Under the pieces are notes generated by a model. The model was given only the letters and a program-made list of their open reading frames with translations, had not been told where the DNA came from and did not search any database. A DNA stretch of 64,000 nucleotides from Thiohalobacter sp. (GTDB taxonomy: Bacteria > Pseudomonadota > Gammaproteobacteria > Thiohalobacterales > Thiohalobacteraceae), in NCBI RefSeq assembly GCF_027000115.1, contig NZ_JALTON010000040.1, positions 1 to 64,000 on the forward strand, written 5' to 3'. The translations under genes and the position numbers were made by a program. This document shows, piece by piece, positions 1-7,903 of this stretch (positions are counted from its first letter, which is position 1; the number at the start of each line of letters is the position of its first letter).

Positions 1-455
1 CGCTGCGGATCCTCCTGACTGAGCAGCAGCTTGATCCGGGCCTGGCGGCCGAGAACGTAGGCGCTCCGCACCTGCTCGCGCAGGGCCACGGTCTGACGGT
101 CCAGTTGTGCCCGGGCCTCGGCCCGGGAACGGCGCAGCGCCTCCAGCCGCTGACGCCGGGCAGCCCGCTCGGCGTCCAGCCGACGCAACGCCCGGCTGGA
201 CGCGCCGATGGCGCCCTCGAGACGCGCCAGTTCGGCCGCCAGGCGCGATTCGCGATCCCGGTTGCGTGACAGCTCGCTGCGCAGGGACTCGATGCGGGCG
301 CGCAGGTCGGCAAGTCGGCGCGCGGCGGCCTCTGCGTCCTGATCGGCCGCCGGAACCGGTGGCGGGAGCAGCGCCAGCAGCAGGGCGGCGGCCAGGCCCC
401 GCCCCGTGCGGCAAGGCCCCTCAGGCGCCGCGCTGCTCCAGTTCCGCCGGTGCAT
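1..455 (-). CDS. envC: EnvC-like murein hydrolase activator, N-terminal part (cut by window edge)
   Basis: Reading frame open from an ATG at 455 to base 1. After a short basic segment there is a hydrophobic Ala/Leu stretch ending near PVPAA, a likely export signal. A long Arg/Glu/Leu-rich coiled coil follows, then [20 protein letters not shown], which resembles the end of the EnvC coiled-coil domain. EnvC proteins work in the periplasm and activate amidases at the septum; the C-terminal LytM (M23) domain would lie outside the window. The start overlaps the end of gpmI by 35 bases and has no clear ribosome binding site, so the exact start is uncertain. The gpmI-envC order is the same as in E. 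coli (yibO-yibP). Confidence 0.75.
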   Translation of the reverse strand, partial: MHRRNWSSAAPEGPCRTGRGLAAALLLALLPPPVPAADQDAEAAARRLADLRARIESLRSELSRNRDRESRLAAELARLEGAIGASSRALRRLDAERAARRQRLEALRRSRAEARAQLDRQTVALREQVRSAYVLGRQARIKLLLSQEDPQ

Positions 456-2004
456 GCCGGTCGTCGAGCAGGCGCACCAGTGAGGTGCCGGTCATCTCCG
501 GGGGCACTTCCAGACCCATCAGGTAGAGCATGGTCGGGGCGACATCGCACAGCGCACCGCGGTCGGCCATTTCCGCCGGCCTGCCCACATAGACGCAGGG
601 CACGGGGTTGGTGGAGTGGGCAGTGTGAGCCTGGTTGGTCTCGGGGTCGCGCATCTTCTCGGCGTTGCCGTGGTCGGCGGTGATGAGCATCTCGCCACCG
701 ACTCGATGCAGGGCGTGCTGCAGGCGGCCGAGGCATTCGTCAATGGCCTCGATGGCCTTGACCGCGGCGTCGAAGTTGCCGGTGTGACCCACCATGTCGG
801 GATTGGCGTAGTTGCAGATGATCACATCGTAGCGCTGGCTTTCTATGGCTTCGACCAGCCTGTCGGTGACCTCGTAGGCGCTCATCTCCGGCTTGAGGTC
901 ATAGGTGGCGACCTTGGGCGAGGGCACCAGGATGCGGTCCTCGAACTCGAAGGGTTCCTCGATGCCGCCATTGAAAAAGAAAGTCACGTGCGCGTACTTC
1001 TCGGTCTCGGCGATGCGCAACTGGCGCAGGCCCAGTTTGGAAACGTACTCGCCGAACACGTTCTGCAGGCGCTCCGGCGGATAGGCGACGGGGATGTCGA
1101 ATTCGGAGTTGTACTCGGTCAGGGACACGAAGCGGCCCAGCCGGGGCCAGTAACTGCGCTCGAAACCGTCGAAATCAGGCTCTATGAAGGGCCGGGTGAT
1201 CTGGCGGGCGCGATCCGAGCGGTAGTTCATGAACACCACCACGTCACCGTCCTCCACCCGCACCCGCTCGCTGCCGGGCGGGACGATGGCCGTGGCCTTG
1301 ACGAACTCGTCGGACTCGCCGCGTTCGTAGGCCATCTTCAGGCCGGTGAGGGCATCGGGCGCTTCGTACTCGGCCTTGCCCAGGGTGATGAGATCGTAGG
1401 CGGCCTGGATGCGCGGCCAGCGATGGTCGCGGTCCATGGCGTAGTAGCGGCCGATCATGGACGCAAAGCGGCCGCCGCCGAATTCGCGGAACTTGTCTTC
1501 CATCAGCCTGATCGAGGCCTCGGCGCTGCGCGGCGGGGTGTCGCGGCCGTCGAGGAAGGCGTGCAGATAGACCTTGTCGGCGCCGCGCTCGACCGCGAGC
1601 TGCACCATGGCATGGATGTGACACTCATGGCTGTGCACGCCGCCCGGGGACAGCAGCCCGAGGATGTGCACCGCCTTGCCGTTGGCCTTCGCCAGGTCGA
1701 CGGCGTCGGTGAGCGTCTGGTTGCTGAAAAAGGAGCCGGTCTTGATGGAACGGCTGACGCGGGTGAACTCCTGGTACACCACGCGGCCGGCACCGAGGTT
1801 CAGATGGCCCACCTCGGAATTGCCCATCTGGTCACCGGGCAGCCCCACGGCCGCGCCGGAGGTGCGCAGCAGGGTGTGCGGATATTCCGCCCAGAGCCGG
1901 TCCCATACCGGCTTGCGGGCCGCGGCGATGGCGTTGAAGTCCGGGTCCTCGCTGTAGCCCCATCCGTCCAGGATGACCAGAACCATGGGTTTCGGCGTGC
2001 TCAT
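421..2004 (-). CDS. gpmI: 2,3-bisphosphoglycerate-independent phosphoglycerate mutase
   Basis: Interconverts 3- and 2-phosphoglycerate in glycolysis and gluconeogenesis using two Mn2+ ions and a phosphoserine intermediate. 527 residues (E. coli 514). It opens with [15 protein letters not shown]. The catalytic serine is in GNSEVGH (Ser63); further metal ligands and family motifs are [20 protein letters not shown] and [10 protein letters not shown] near the C-terminus. All family landmarks are present, so it should be active. An AGAGGAAG sequence lies upstream of the chosen ATG; an internal Met7 just before VLVILDG is a possible alternative start. It is divergent from the ArsR-yibN-grxC-secB-gpsA group and shares a 261-base intergenic region with it. 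Confidence 0.97.
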   Translation of the reverse strand: MSTPKPMVLVILDGWGYSEDPDFNAIAAARKPVWDRLWAEYPHTLLRTSGAAVGLPGDQMGNSEVGHLNLGAGRVVYQEFTRVSRSIKTGSFFSNQTLTDAVDLAKANGKAVHILGLLSPGGVHSHECHIHAMVQLAVERGADKVYLHAFLDGRDTPPRSAEASIRLMEDKFREFGGGRFASMIGRYYAMDRDHRWPRIQAAYDLITLGKAEYEAPDALTGLKMAYERGESDEFVKATAIVPPGSERVRVEDGDVVVFMNYRSDRARQITRPFIEPDFDGFERSYWPRLGRFVSLTEYNSEFDIPVAYPPERLQNVFGEYVSKLGLRQLRIAETEKYAHVTFFFNGGIEEPFEFEDRILVPSPKVATYDLKPEMSAYEVTDRLVEAIESQRYDVIICNYANPDMVGHTGNFDAAVKAIEAIDECLGRLQHALHRVGGEMLITADHGNAEKMRDPETNQAHTAHSTNPVPCVYVGRPAEMADRGALCDVAPTMLYLMGLEVPPEMTGTSLVRLLDDRHAPAELEQRGA

Positions 2005-2158
2005 GGGCTCGTCAGCTTCCTCTTGAACTCGATGTTTGGAATAAGTCTAAATTGTCCGCGCGGCCCCGCCAAGGGGGTACACGGCCAAGCATCCGGTACA
2101 CGGGGTGGGAAAACGCCGAAACGCGGCCCTCGGCATCGCCACACTGGTAGAACGGCTT

Positions 2159-2171
2159 ATTATTGTATAAT
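2159..2171. promoter_or_regulatory. Inverted repeat overlapping a -10 box upstream of the ArsR gene
   Basis: ATTAT-TGT-ATAAT is a perfect 5-bp inverted repeat with a 3-base spacer. Its right half is contained in a TATAAT -10 hexamer (2166-2171). No good -35 box is visible. The site is about 95 bases before the regulator's start codon and in the AT-richest part of the gpmI/regulator divergent spacer. A repressor sitting here would block the promoter, as expected for an ArsR-family autoregulated operon. Operator function is inferred from position and symmetry only. Confidence 0.4.
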
Positions 2172-2265
2172 GTTTCTTTTATGAAAGTCAGCGTAGGGGA
2201 GGCATGCCGTGTCCGACGGCCCGTGCTGCTTGTCCATCCTTTGTGCGCCCGTCGAGGGGGGTATC

Positions 2266-2604
2266 ATGAGTGCAGATCCCATGAATGCGGAAATGTCGAG
2301 CGAGGAACTGATTTCCCGCGACGAGGACATCGAGCGCGCCTCGCGCTCGCTCAAGGCCATGTCCCACCCGCTGCGGCTGAAGATCCTGTGTACGCTCGGC
2401 GACCGCGAGGTCAGCGTCCAGGACATCGTCGAACACGTCGGCACTTCGCAGAGCAACATCTCGCAGCATCTGGCCATTCTTCGTGACAAGGGCATCCTCA
2501 CCGCCCGCAAGGACGCCAACCGGGTCTATTACCGGGTCGGTGACGCCCGTACCCTGGCACTGATCGGCATGATGCGCGAGGTGTTCTGCTCCCGCAGCCG
2601 GTAG
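2266..2604 (+). CDS. ArsR/SmtB-family regulator, possible BigR/SqrR-type persulfide sensor
   Basis: 112 residues, a winged-helix repressor of the ArsR family. The core runs from LKAMSHPLRLKILCTLGD through the recognition helix SQSNISQHLAILRDKG to the wing RKDANRVYYRV. There are only two cysteines, Cys42 (in KILCTLG) and Cys108 (in REVFCSRSR). Their 66-residue spacing is that of the redox pair in the sulfide/persulfide sensors BigR and SqrR, and the classic metal-site CxC of ArsR is absent. I chose the ATG at 2266 because GAGGGGG lies just upstream; a start at 2209 would add a poorly conserved leader. It precedes genes for a membrane rhodanese and a glutaredoxin, which fits sulfane-sulfur or redox control. 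That function is inference. Confidence 0.85.
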   Translation: MSADPMNAEMSSEELISRDEDIERASRSLKAMSHPLRLKILCTLGDREVSVQDIVEHVGTSQSNISQHLAILRDKGILTARKDANRVYYRVGDARTLALIGMMREVFCSRSR

Positions 2605-2676
2605 CCTTCCGCACCGCTTTCATCCGCCCGGCCGCCGCGGCCGGGCGGGGTTCCCGTTCACTCGCAGCGAGTCTCC

Positions 2677-3102
2677 ATGCAGCAGTTCATCGAATTCGTC
2701 GCCCGTCACTGGATCCTGTCCCTGACCTTCGTGGTCCTGCTGGGCCTGCTGGTCGGTGGCGAGATCCGGCGACGGCGCTACGGCATTCCCCAGATCGGCC
2801 CGCTGGCCGCCACCCAGGCCATCAACCACGAGGATGCGCTGGTGCTCGACACCCGGGAAGACAGCGAGTACGCCCGGGGCCATCTGCCGCACGCCTTGCA
2901 CCTGCCGCTGGGCAAGCTGCCCGAGCGCCTCTCGGAACTCGAGAAGTACCGTGACCGCCCCATTATCGTCTACTGCCGCAGTGGCAACCGTTCCATGTCC
3001 GCTGCCCAGCAGCTCGCGAAGGCCGGCTTCGGCAAGGTCTACAACCTGCAAGGGGGCATCATGGCCTGGGAAAGCGCCAACCTCCCCGTTACGCGCAAGT
3101 AA
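2677..3102 (+). CDS. yibN: Membrane-anchored rhodanese-like protein (YibN family)
   Basis: 141 residues. A single transmembrane helix (about residues 10-28) is followed by basic residues RRRR and one rhodanese domain. The active-site loop is CRSGNRS with the catalytic Cys100, and the domain ends in NLQGGIMAWE, typical of single-domain rhodaneses that carry sulfane sulfur as a persulfide. The gene lies 72 bases after the ArsR gene and 14 bases before grxC, the same order as E. coli yibN-grxC-secB-gpsA. The physiological sulfur donor and acceptor are not known from sequence. Confidence 0.9.
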   Translation: MQQFIEFVARHWILSLTFVVLLGLLVGGEIRRRRYGIPQIGPLAATQAINHEDALVLDTREDSEYARGHLPHALHLPLGKLPERLSELEKYRDRPIIVYCRSGNRSMSAAQQLAKAGFGKVYNLQGGIMAWESANLPVTRK

Positions 3103-3116
3103 GCAGCGAAAGTACC

Positions 3117-3398
3117 ATGAAGCATCAGGACAACCCCCCGCCCGTGGTCATGTATTCGACCCGTTTCTGCCCCTACTGCGTCCGCGCGCGGATGCTGCTC
3201 GACGCCAAGGGCGTGCCCTACGAGGACATCCGCGTCGACTTCGACAGCGGACTCAGGACCGAGATGGAACGGCGCAGTGGCCGCACCTCGGTGCCGCAGA
3301 TCTTCATCGGCGACACCCATGTCGGCGGCTGCGACGACCTCTATGCCCTTGAACGGGCGGGGCGGCTGGACGCCCTGCTCGGCCTGGCCACCGAATAG
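3117..3398 (+). CDS. grxC: Glutaredoxin 3
   Basis: Dithiol glutaredoxin, a GSH-dependent disulfide reductase of the cytoplasm. 93 residues with the active site CPYC at Cys18/Cys21, the cis-proline motif TSVPQIFIG and the GSH-binding GGCDDL that follows. Compared with E. coli GrxC (83 residues) it has a slightly longer N-terminus. It starts 14 bases after yibN and is probably cotranscribed with it. The 101-base gap to secB contains GC-rich hairpins, including a perfect 8-bp stem at 3456-3474. Confidence 0.95.
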   Translation: MKHQDNPPPVVMYSTRFCPYCVRARMLLDAKGVPYEDIRVDFDSGLRTEMERRSGRTSVPQIFIGDTHVGGCDDLYALERAGRLDALLGLATE

Positions 3399-3499
3399 GC
3401 GGGCCGGCTGTCGCGGCGCGGTCCGCCGCGCTACCATGGCCCACATTCGATCACCCGACGGCCGGCGGCCGTCGCCGCAACCCACAGGATGGAAGACCC

Positions 3500-3976
3500 A
3501 TGTCCGAAGAAAACCAGAACGCCGGCGACAAGCAGTTCGCGATCCAGAAGATCTACGTCAAGGACCTCTCCTTCGAAACGCCCAATTCGCCCCAGATCTT
3601 CACCGAGGAGTGGCAGCCCGAAATCAACCTCAACCTCAACAGCGAGTCGCGCCCGGTAACCGATACCGTGTTCGAGGTCGTCCTTTCCCTCACCGTGACC
3701 GCGAAAATCGGCGACAAGACCGCCTATCTGGCCGAGGTGCAGCAGGCCGGCGTGTTCACCATCGCCGGCTTTGCGGAGGAAGAACTCAAGCCCATGCTCG
3801 GCGCCTTCTGCCCCAACACCCTCTATCCCTTTGCCCGCGAGACGGTGGCGGACCTGGTCAACCGCGGCGGCTTTCCGCAGCTCCTGCTGGCGCCGATCAA
3901 TTTCGACGCCCTCTACGCCCAGCAGGCCGCAGGAAACGTGCAGGCACAGGTCGATCCGGGCAACGCGCAACACTGA
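3500..3976 (+). CDS. secB: Protein-export chaperone SecB
   Basis: 158 residues (E. coli 155). SecB is a tetrameric cytoplasmic chaperone that keeps presecretory proteins unfolded and hands them to SecA. Family hallmarks are visible: [12 protein letters not shown] near the start, [10 protein letters not shown], the glycine/phenylalanine-rich [11 protein letters not shown], then [11 protein letters not shown] and the C-terminal [18 protein letters not shown] ribosome binding site (AGGATGGAAG) precedes the ATG. The gene lies 5 bases upstream of gpsA, the usual proteobacterial arrangement. Confidence 0.98.
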   Translation: MSEENQNAGDKQFAIQKIYVKDLSFETPNSPQIFTEEWQPEINLNLNSESRPVTDTVFEVVLSLTVTAKIGDKTAYLAEVQQAGVFTIAGFAEEELKPMLGAFCPNTLYPFARETVADLVNRGGFPQLLLAPINFDALYAQQAAGNVQAQVDPGNAQH

Positions 3977-3981
3977 GGCCG

Positions 3982-4980
3982 ATGGACGCGGCCGACATCT
4001 CGGTCCTCGGGGCCGGTTCCTGGGGCACCGCCCTCTCCCTGCTGCTCGCCCGCAACGGCCATCGCGTCTGTCTCTGGGGCCATCTCGCCGACGCCATGGC
4101 CGAGATGGCCCGGGATCGCGAGAACCGCGCCTTTCTGCCCGGTTTCACGCTGCCCGAGCGCATCGCCCCCACCGCCGATCTGGCGCAGGCGCTGGCCGCC
4201 CGCGACCTGCTGGTGGTGGTACCCAGCCACGCCTTCCGCGAAGTGCTGACGCGCATGGCGGATGGCCTGCGTGACGACGCCCGGCTGGCCTGGGCCACCA
4301 AGGGCCTGGAGATGGCCAGCGGCAAGCTGCTGCACCAGGTCGCCGGAGAGGTGCTGCCCGGCCGGGCCTGCGCGGTCCTGTCGGGACCGACCTTCGCCCG
4401 CGAGGTCGCTGCCGGCCTGCCCACCGCGGCCACCGTGGCCAGTGCCGATCCGGCACTGGCCGAACAGTTCGCCGGACGCGTGCGTGGCGAGACCTTCCGC
4501 GCCTACACCAGCGACGACGTCATCGGCCTGGAACTGGGCGGCGCCATCAAGAACGTGCTCGCCATCGCCGCCGGCATCTCCGACGGGCTCGGCTTCGGCG
4601 CCAACGCCCGCGCCGCCCTCGTCACCCGCGGCCTGGCCGAGATGATGCGCCTGGGCGTCGCCCTCGGCGGCCGGCGCGAGACCTTCATGGGCCTCGGTGG
4701 CGTCGGCGACCTGGTGCTCACCTGCACCGACAACCAGTCCCGCAACCGCCGCCTCGGCCTCGCGCTGGGCGAGGGCCGCGACCGCGCCGAAGCCGAGCGC
4801 GAGATCGGCCAGGTGGTCGAGGGCGCCGCCACCGCCCGCGAGATCCACAAGCTCGGCCACAAGCACGACATCGAGATGCCCATCTGCGAGGCGGTGTACC
4901 GCGTGCTGTACGAAGACCTGACCCCGAAGGCCGCGGTGCGCGAGCTGCTGACCCGCGAGCCCAAGGCGGAGACCTTGTGA
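3982..4980 (+). CDS. gpsA: NAD(P)H-dependent glycerol-3-phosphate dehydrogenase
   Basis: Reduces dihydroxyacetone phosphate to sn-glycerol-3-phosphate for phospholipid synthesis. 332 residues. The dinucleotide-binding motif GAGSWGTA is at residues 10-17; LSGPTFAREVA, the catalytic-lysine region GGAIKNVLAIAAG and the C-terminal MPICEAVYRVLYE are all present. The start ATG lies 6 bases after the secB stop codon, so the pair is translationally close. It ends the yibN-grxC-secB-gpsA unit; the following 580 bases are non-coding repeats. Confidence 0.97.
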   Translation: MDAADISVLGAGSWGTALSLLLARNGHRVCLWGHLADAMAEMARDRENRAFLPGFTLPERIAPTADLAQALAARDLLVVVPSHAFREVLTRMADGLRDDARLAWATKGLEMASGKLLHQVAGEVLPGRACAVLSGPTFAREVAAGLPTAATVASADPALAEQFAGRVRGETFRAYTSDDVIGLELGGAIKNVLAIAAGISDGLGFGANARAALVTRGLAEMMRLGVALGGRRETFMGLGGVGDLVLTCTDNQSRNRRLGLALGEGRDRAEAEREIGQVVEGAATAREIHKLGHKHDIEMPICEAVYRVLYEDLTPKAAVRELLTREPKAETL

Positions 4981-5002
4981 GTGCCCGGCCGGTCACCCCT
5001 GG

Positions 5003-5032
5003 GTAGGATAGGCAAAGGGAAGCGTGCCCATC
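5003..5032 (+). repeat. REP-like hairpin, left copy
   Basis: Head GTAG followed by GATAGGCA, a 10-base loop AAGGGAAGCG, and TGCCCATC. Only one position in the 8-bp stem deviates. GTAG-headed hairpins of this kind are the substrate type of REP-associated tyrosine (Y1) transposases; no such transposase is in the window. The inverted partner is at 5510-5539. Confidence 0.65.
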
Positions 5033-5047
5033 AGAACCCCGCAAGAA

Positions 5048-5074
5048 CGCCACGGACGACACGGAAGGCACGGA
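5048..5074 (+). repeat. 27-base dispersed repeat unit, copy 1
   Basis: Purine-rich unit beginning CGCCACGGACGACACGGAAG. The exact reverse complement (27 of 27 bases) is at 5467-5493, and a 24-of-27 match in the plus orientation is at 61689-61715 after the atp operon. It does not overlap any gene. Confidence 0.75.
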
Positions 5075-5275
5075 CAGAAGAATGATGCCGGGCTGGCAGG
5101 CAGCCAGACCGGCCACCGACCCGGGTTCCGGTCCCCTCTGCCGCCCCGAGCATCGCAGCGGGACGCGGATCAGGCCGCGCGAGTGTCTGAGCGCAGCGAG
5201 TTGCGCGCGGCCCCGCGGCCCGCGAGAAGCGCAGGGCACCCGAAGGGGGCGGCAGCGGGGCGGCCTTTCTTTTGG

Positions 5276-5307
5276 TTACTTTCCTTTGGCCGGGCAAAGA
5301 AAAGTAA
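5276..5307 (+). repeat. Hairpin repeat with A/T-rich 13-bp stem
   Basis: TTACTTTCCTTTG pairs with CAAAGAAAAGTAA across a GCCGGG loop, with one C-A mismatch in 13 positions. Flanking GGCGG and CCGCC can extend the stem. In this GC-rich context the A/T-rich stem stands out. Recurrent intergenic elements of this look exist in proteobacterial genomes; copy number here cannot be judged from one window. Confidence 0.6.
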
Positions 5308-5351
5308 GCCGCCCGGCAGGGGCGGAAGAAAGCGCGGCTCCCGCCCATCCT

Positions 5352-5432
5352 GTAGCCCGGACGCAGGCCCCCAGGGCCGTAATCCGGGAAACGCGGTTGT
5401 CCCCGGGTTGCGCTCCGCTCCACCCCGGCTAC
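5352..5432. repeat. GTAG...CTAC-bounded palindromic repeat
   Basis: Begins GTAGCCCGGACGCAGG and ends CACCCCGGCTAC. The ends are complementary (GTAGCCCGG with a near-match CCCGGCTAC), and TCCGGG/CCCGGG pairs lie inside. It has the form of a bipartite REP/BIME-like element and overlaps no gene. Confidence 0.55.
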
Positions 5433-5466
5433 GGCGTCAGCTGCGAGAGCCTAGCAGTTGATTGGA

Positions 5467-5493
5467 TCCGTGCCTTCCGTGTCGTCCGTGGCG
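5467..5493 (-). repeat. 27-base dispersed repeat unit, copy 2 (inverted)
   Basis: Exact reverse complement of the unit at 5048-5074. With it and the adjoining REP-like hairpins it forms the outer inverted repeat of the nest. Confidence 0.75.
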
Positions 5494-5509
5494 CACTTGT
5501 AGTTTTTCT

Positions 5510-5539
5510 GATGGGCACGCTTCGCTTTGCCCATCCTAC
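5510..5539 (-). repeat. REP-like hairpin, right copy (inverted)
   Basis: GATGGGCA, a 10-base loop and TGCCCATC form a perfect 8-bp stem, followed by CTAC (GTAG head on the minus strand). It is inverted relative to the copy at 5003-5032 and lies 21 bases past the trmL stop codon, so it will also be transcribed at the end of trmL mRNA. Confidence 0.65.
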
Positions 5540-5560
5540 CCGGGGCGAGCGGGTGGGCAC

Positions 5561-6025
5561 TCATTCCGCACCCTCGAACCCCAGCTGCCGCCAGGCCTCG
5601 AACAGGGTGACCGCCACCGCATTGGACAGGTTGAGGCTGCGATTGCCGGGCCGCATGGGCAGGCGCAAGCGCCGTTCCCGTGGCAGGGCATCGAGCAGGG
5701 CCTGCGGCAGGCCGCGGGTTTCGGGTCCGAACAGGAAGGCATCGCCGGGGCGGTAGCAGGGCCCGTCGTGGCGGGTGTGGCCGCGGGTGGAAAGGGCGAA
5801 CAGGCGCGCCTCCGGCAGCGTGGCCAGCGCGCCATCCAGATCGTCGTGGAGGGCGACCTCGGCCCATTCGCGGTAGTCGAGCCCGGCGCGGCGCAGGCGG
5901 CGGTCGTCGAACTCGAAGCCCAGCGGGCGCACCAGATGCAGGCGGCAACCGGTGTTGGCGCACAGGCGTATGATGTTGCCGGTGTTGGGCGGGATCTCCG
6001 GCTGATAGAGGATCACATGGAACAT
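5561..6025 (-). CDS. trmL: tRNA (cytidine/uridine-34-2'-O)-methyltransferase TrmL
   Basis: SPOUT-class methyltransferase that 2'-O-methylates the wobble base of two leucine tRNAs. 154 residues from the ATG at 6025 (E. coli 157). The N-terminus [20 protein letters not shown] and the three SPOUT knot motifs ([28 protein letters not shown]) are intact. An upstream in-frame ATG at 6082 would add 19 unconserved residues, so I reject it. It stands alone, convergent with gpsA and divergent from pyrD. Confidence 0.95.
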   Translation of the reverse strand: MFHVILYQPEIPPNTGNIIRLCANTGCRLHLVRPLGFEFDDRRLRRAGLDYREWAEVALHDDLDGALATLPEARLFALSTRGHTRHDGPCYRPGDAFLFGPETRGLPQALLDALPRERRLRLPMRPGNRSLNLSNAVAVTLFEAWRQLGFEGAE

Positions 6026-6123
6026 GGGTACCGGTACAAGCACGACGGTTTCCGGTATTCTACCGGCCATCCGAGCCGCCATCGGCCCCGTTTTCCCTCT
6101 CGAGTCCTGTATCGGCCCGCTGC

Positions 6124-7101
6124 ATGACGCCCGAAGAATCTGAACTGCTCGCCCTGGATTTCTGCGGACTGCGTTTCGCCAGCCCGCTGGTGCTGCTGTC
6201 GGGCTGTGTCGGCTTCGGCGAGGAGTACACCCGCGTCGAAGGCTTTTCCAACCGCGATGTCGGTGCCGTCTGCCTGAAGGGCACTACCGGCGAGCCGCGG
6301 CTGGGCAATCCGCCACACCGGGTTTACGAAACGCCGGCCGGCATGCTGAACGCCATCGGCCTGCAGAACCCGGGCGTGGACGCGGTGGTCGAGCGGATCC
6401 TGCCGACCCTGGATTTCTCGGAGACCCGATTCATCGCCAATGTCTCGGGATCGACGGTCGAGGAGTACGTTCGGGTCACCGAGCGCTTCGAGGATTCGCC
6501 CATCGACGCCATCGAGATCAACATCTCCTGCCCCAACGTCAAGGAGGGCGGGGTGGCCTTCGGCAACGACCCGGACATGTCGGCGCGGGTGGTGGAGGCC
6601 TGCCGCAAGGCGACCCGCAAGCCGCTCATTACCAAGCTCTCCCCCAACCAGACCGACATCGCCGAGAATGCCCGCCGCTGCATCGATGCGGGCGCCGACG
6701 CCTTCGCCGTCATCAACACCCTGATGGGCATGGCCATCGACATCGAATCGCGCACCCCCGTCATCGGCAACAATCAGGGCGGCCTGTCCGGACCCGCCAT
6801 CAAACCGGTGGCCCTGCTCAAGGTGCACCAGGTGGCCCAGGTGTGCCGGCCGCACGGCATCCCCATCATCGGCCAGGGCGGCGTGACCAGCGCCGAGGAC
6901 GCCCTGGAATTCCTGATCGCCGGCGCGACCGCCGTCGGCGTCGGCACCGCACTTTTCTACGATCCCCTCATCTGCCGGAAAATCAACGCCGGCATCGCGG
7001 CTTACCTTCGCCGCCATGGCCTCGGAAACGTCAGCCAGTTGACGGATACCCTGGTCCTCAACCAGCCACCAGCGCCCGGCGGCGGTGGCTGCGGCAACTG
7101 A
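6124..7101 (+). CDS. pyrD: Dihydroorotate dehydrogenase, class 1B type catalytic subunit
   Basis: FMN TIM-barrel enzyme oxidising dihydroorotate to orotate in pyrimidine synthesis. 325 residues. Family features are [37 protein letters not shown], the active-site [11 protein letters not shown], where class 1 enzymes use Cys as base, [23 protein letters not shown] and FMN-phosphate motifs IIGQGGV and GVGTALF. This is the cytosolic class 1B pattern rather than the membrane class 2 enzyme common in gammaproteobacteria. Class 1B enzymes normally pair with PyrK (FAD, Fe-S), which is not adjacent. The C-terminus ends with an odd glycine-rich tail, GGGGCGN. No clear ribosome binding site precedes the ATG. 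Confidence 0.9.
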   Translation: MTPEESELLALDFCGLRFASPLVLLSGCVGFGEEYTRVEGFSNRDVGAVCLKGTTGEPRLGNPPHRVYETPAGMLNAIGLQNPGVDAVVERILPTLDFSETRFIANVSGSTVEEYVRVTERFEDSPIDAIEINISCPNVKEGGVAFGNDPDMSARVVEACRKATRKPLITKLSPNQTDIAENARRCIDAGADAFAVINTLMGMAIDIESRTPVIGNNQGGLSGPAIKPVALLKVHQVAQVCRPHGIPIIGQGGVTSAEDALEFLIAGATAVGVGTALFYDPLICRKINAGIAAYLRRHGLGNVSQLTDTLVLNQPPAPGGGGCGN

Positions 7102-7300
7102 CCTCAAGCCTATCTGACTGTTTTCCCTTTTCTTTCTGGCCCCGATCCGGTACACACCGGTCACCATGGTGCGCGCTGGTCCGAACCTTGCTTCAGCTTG
7201 GCCGGGAACGTGCGGCCGCGCGCCGGCGGCGCGTGAAACCCTCCGCGAGTCAGTCACCTGCGGCTGGCACAAACACAGGTCCACAGGGTCATCGGAGTCC

Positions 7301-7903
7301 ATGCAACAGCAGGTCAACCTCTACCAGCCCGTCTTCCGCCGCGAGCAGCATCTGCTCTCGGGGCGGACCCTGATGCAGATTCTCGCACTGGCGGTGCTGG
7401 CGCTGGGTCTTTGGGCGGTGGCGGCAAGCTTCCAGGCCACGCGCGCTGCGCACAGCGCGGCAACGCTGGCCCAGGCCTACGAACGGCAGGCGGCCGGACT
7501 GGCACGCCTGGTCGATCCCGAGGCCCGTGCCCGGCTCGCCGGGCTGGACCGCGAAATCGAACGACTGGAAAGGCAGCTTGCGGAGGGCAAGCGGCTGCTG
7601 ACCGCGATCGACACCCTGGTGGTGCCAGGTCAGGGCGGCTTCTCGCCTCGCCTCGAGGCGCTGGCCCGCCACCGGCTGCCCGGCCTCTGGCTGACCGGCA
7701 TCCGCCTGCAGTCCGGCGGCGGCACCCGTCTTTCGGGCATGACGCTGGATCCACGGCTGGTGCCCCGCTACCTGGAACTGCTCAATCAGGACCCGCGGCT
7801 GGCCGCCTCGCCGCTGTCGCAGGTGCGCATGAACCGCGCCGGCGAGGACCCGCGTGCCCTGCACTTCGTTCTCGGCGGGGCCGGCGAAGGGGAGGCGTCA
7901 TGA
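7301..7903 (+). CDS. PilN-like MSHA assembly protein (MshI2 position)
   Basis: 200 residues. A short cytoplasmic N-terminus contains QQVNLYQPVFRRE, equivalent to the conserved NLL(P)-type motif with which PilN binds PilM. One transmembrane helix (about residues 26-44), a coiled coil and a small periplasmic domain follow. The ATG at 7301 has GGAG just upstream. The stop overlaps the mshJ start by 4 bases (ATGA). It is the first gene of the pilus locus and is preceded by a 199-base spacer. In Vibrio the corresponding position is occupied by the MshI pair; here the PilM-like MshI is at the far end of the locus. Confidence 0.8.
   Translation: MQQQVNLYQPVFRREQHLLSGRTLMQILALAVLALGLWAVAASFQATRAAHSAATLAQAYERQAAGLARLVDPEARARLAGLDREIERLERQLAEGKRLLTAIDTLVVPGQGGFSPRLEALARHRLPGLWLTGIRLQSGGGTRLSGMTLDPRLVPRYLELLNQDPRLAASPLSQVRMNRAGEDPRALHFVLGGAGEGEAS

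Larger units (their letters stand above)
4981..5560. repeat. Nest of dispersed intergenic repeats between gpsA and trmL
   Basis: No credible gene in these 580 bases between the convergent genes gpsA and trmL. The outer parts are an inverted repeat (5003-5074 against 5467-5539) made of a REP-like hairpin plus a 27-base purine-rich unit, which matches perfectly between the two arms. Inside lie a 13-bp-stem hairpin (5276-5307) and a GTAG...CTAC-bounded palindrome (5352-5432). Open frames crossing the region run through the repeats and look non-coding. Confidence 0.8.

Noticed and set aside
616-2184. Long open frame antisense to gpmI (about 520 codons)
   Set aside because: Explained by GC-rich third codon positions of gpmI; the protein is low-complexity and lacks recognisable motifs.
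5082-5756. Open frames running through the repeat nest and past trmL
   Set aside because: They cross several inverted repeats and the trmL gene, have no ribosome binding site and encode low-complexity Arg/Pro/Ser sequence.
7199-7214. TGGCCGGGAACGTGCG, a possible sigma-54 promoter before the pilus locus
   Set aside because: -24 and -12 cores are partly right but several positions deviate, and MSHA loci are not generally known to use sigma-54; kept only as a weak note.
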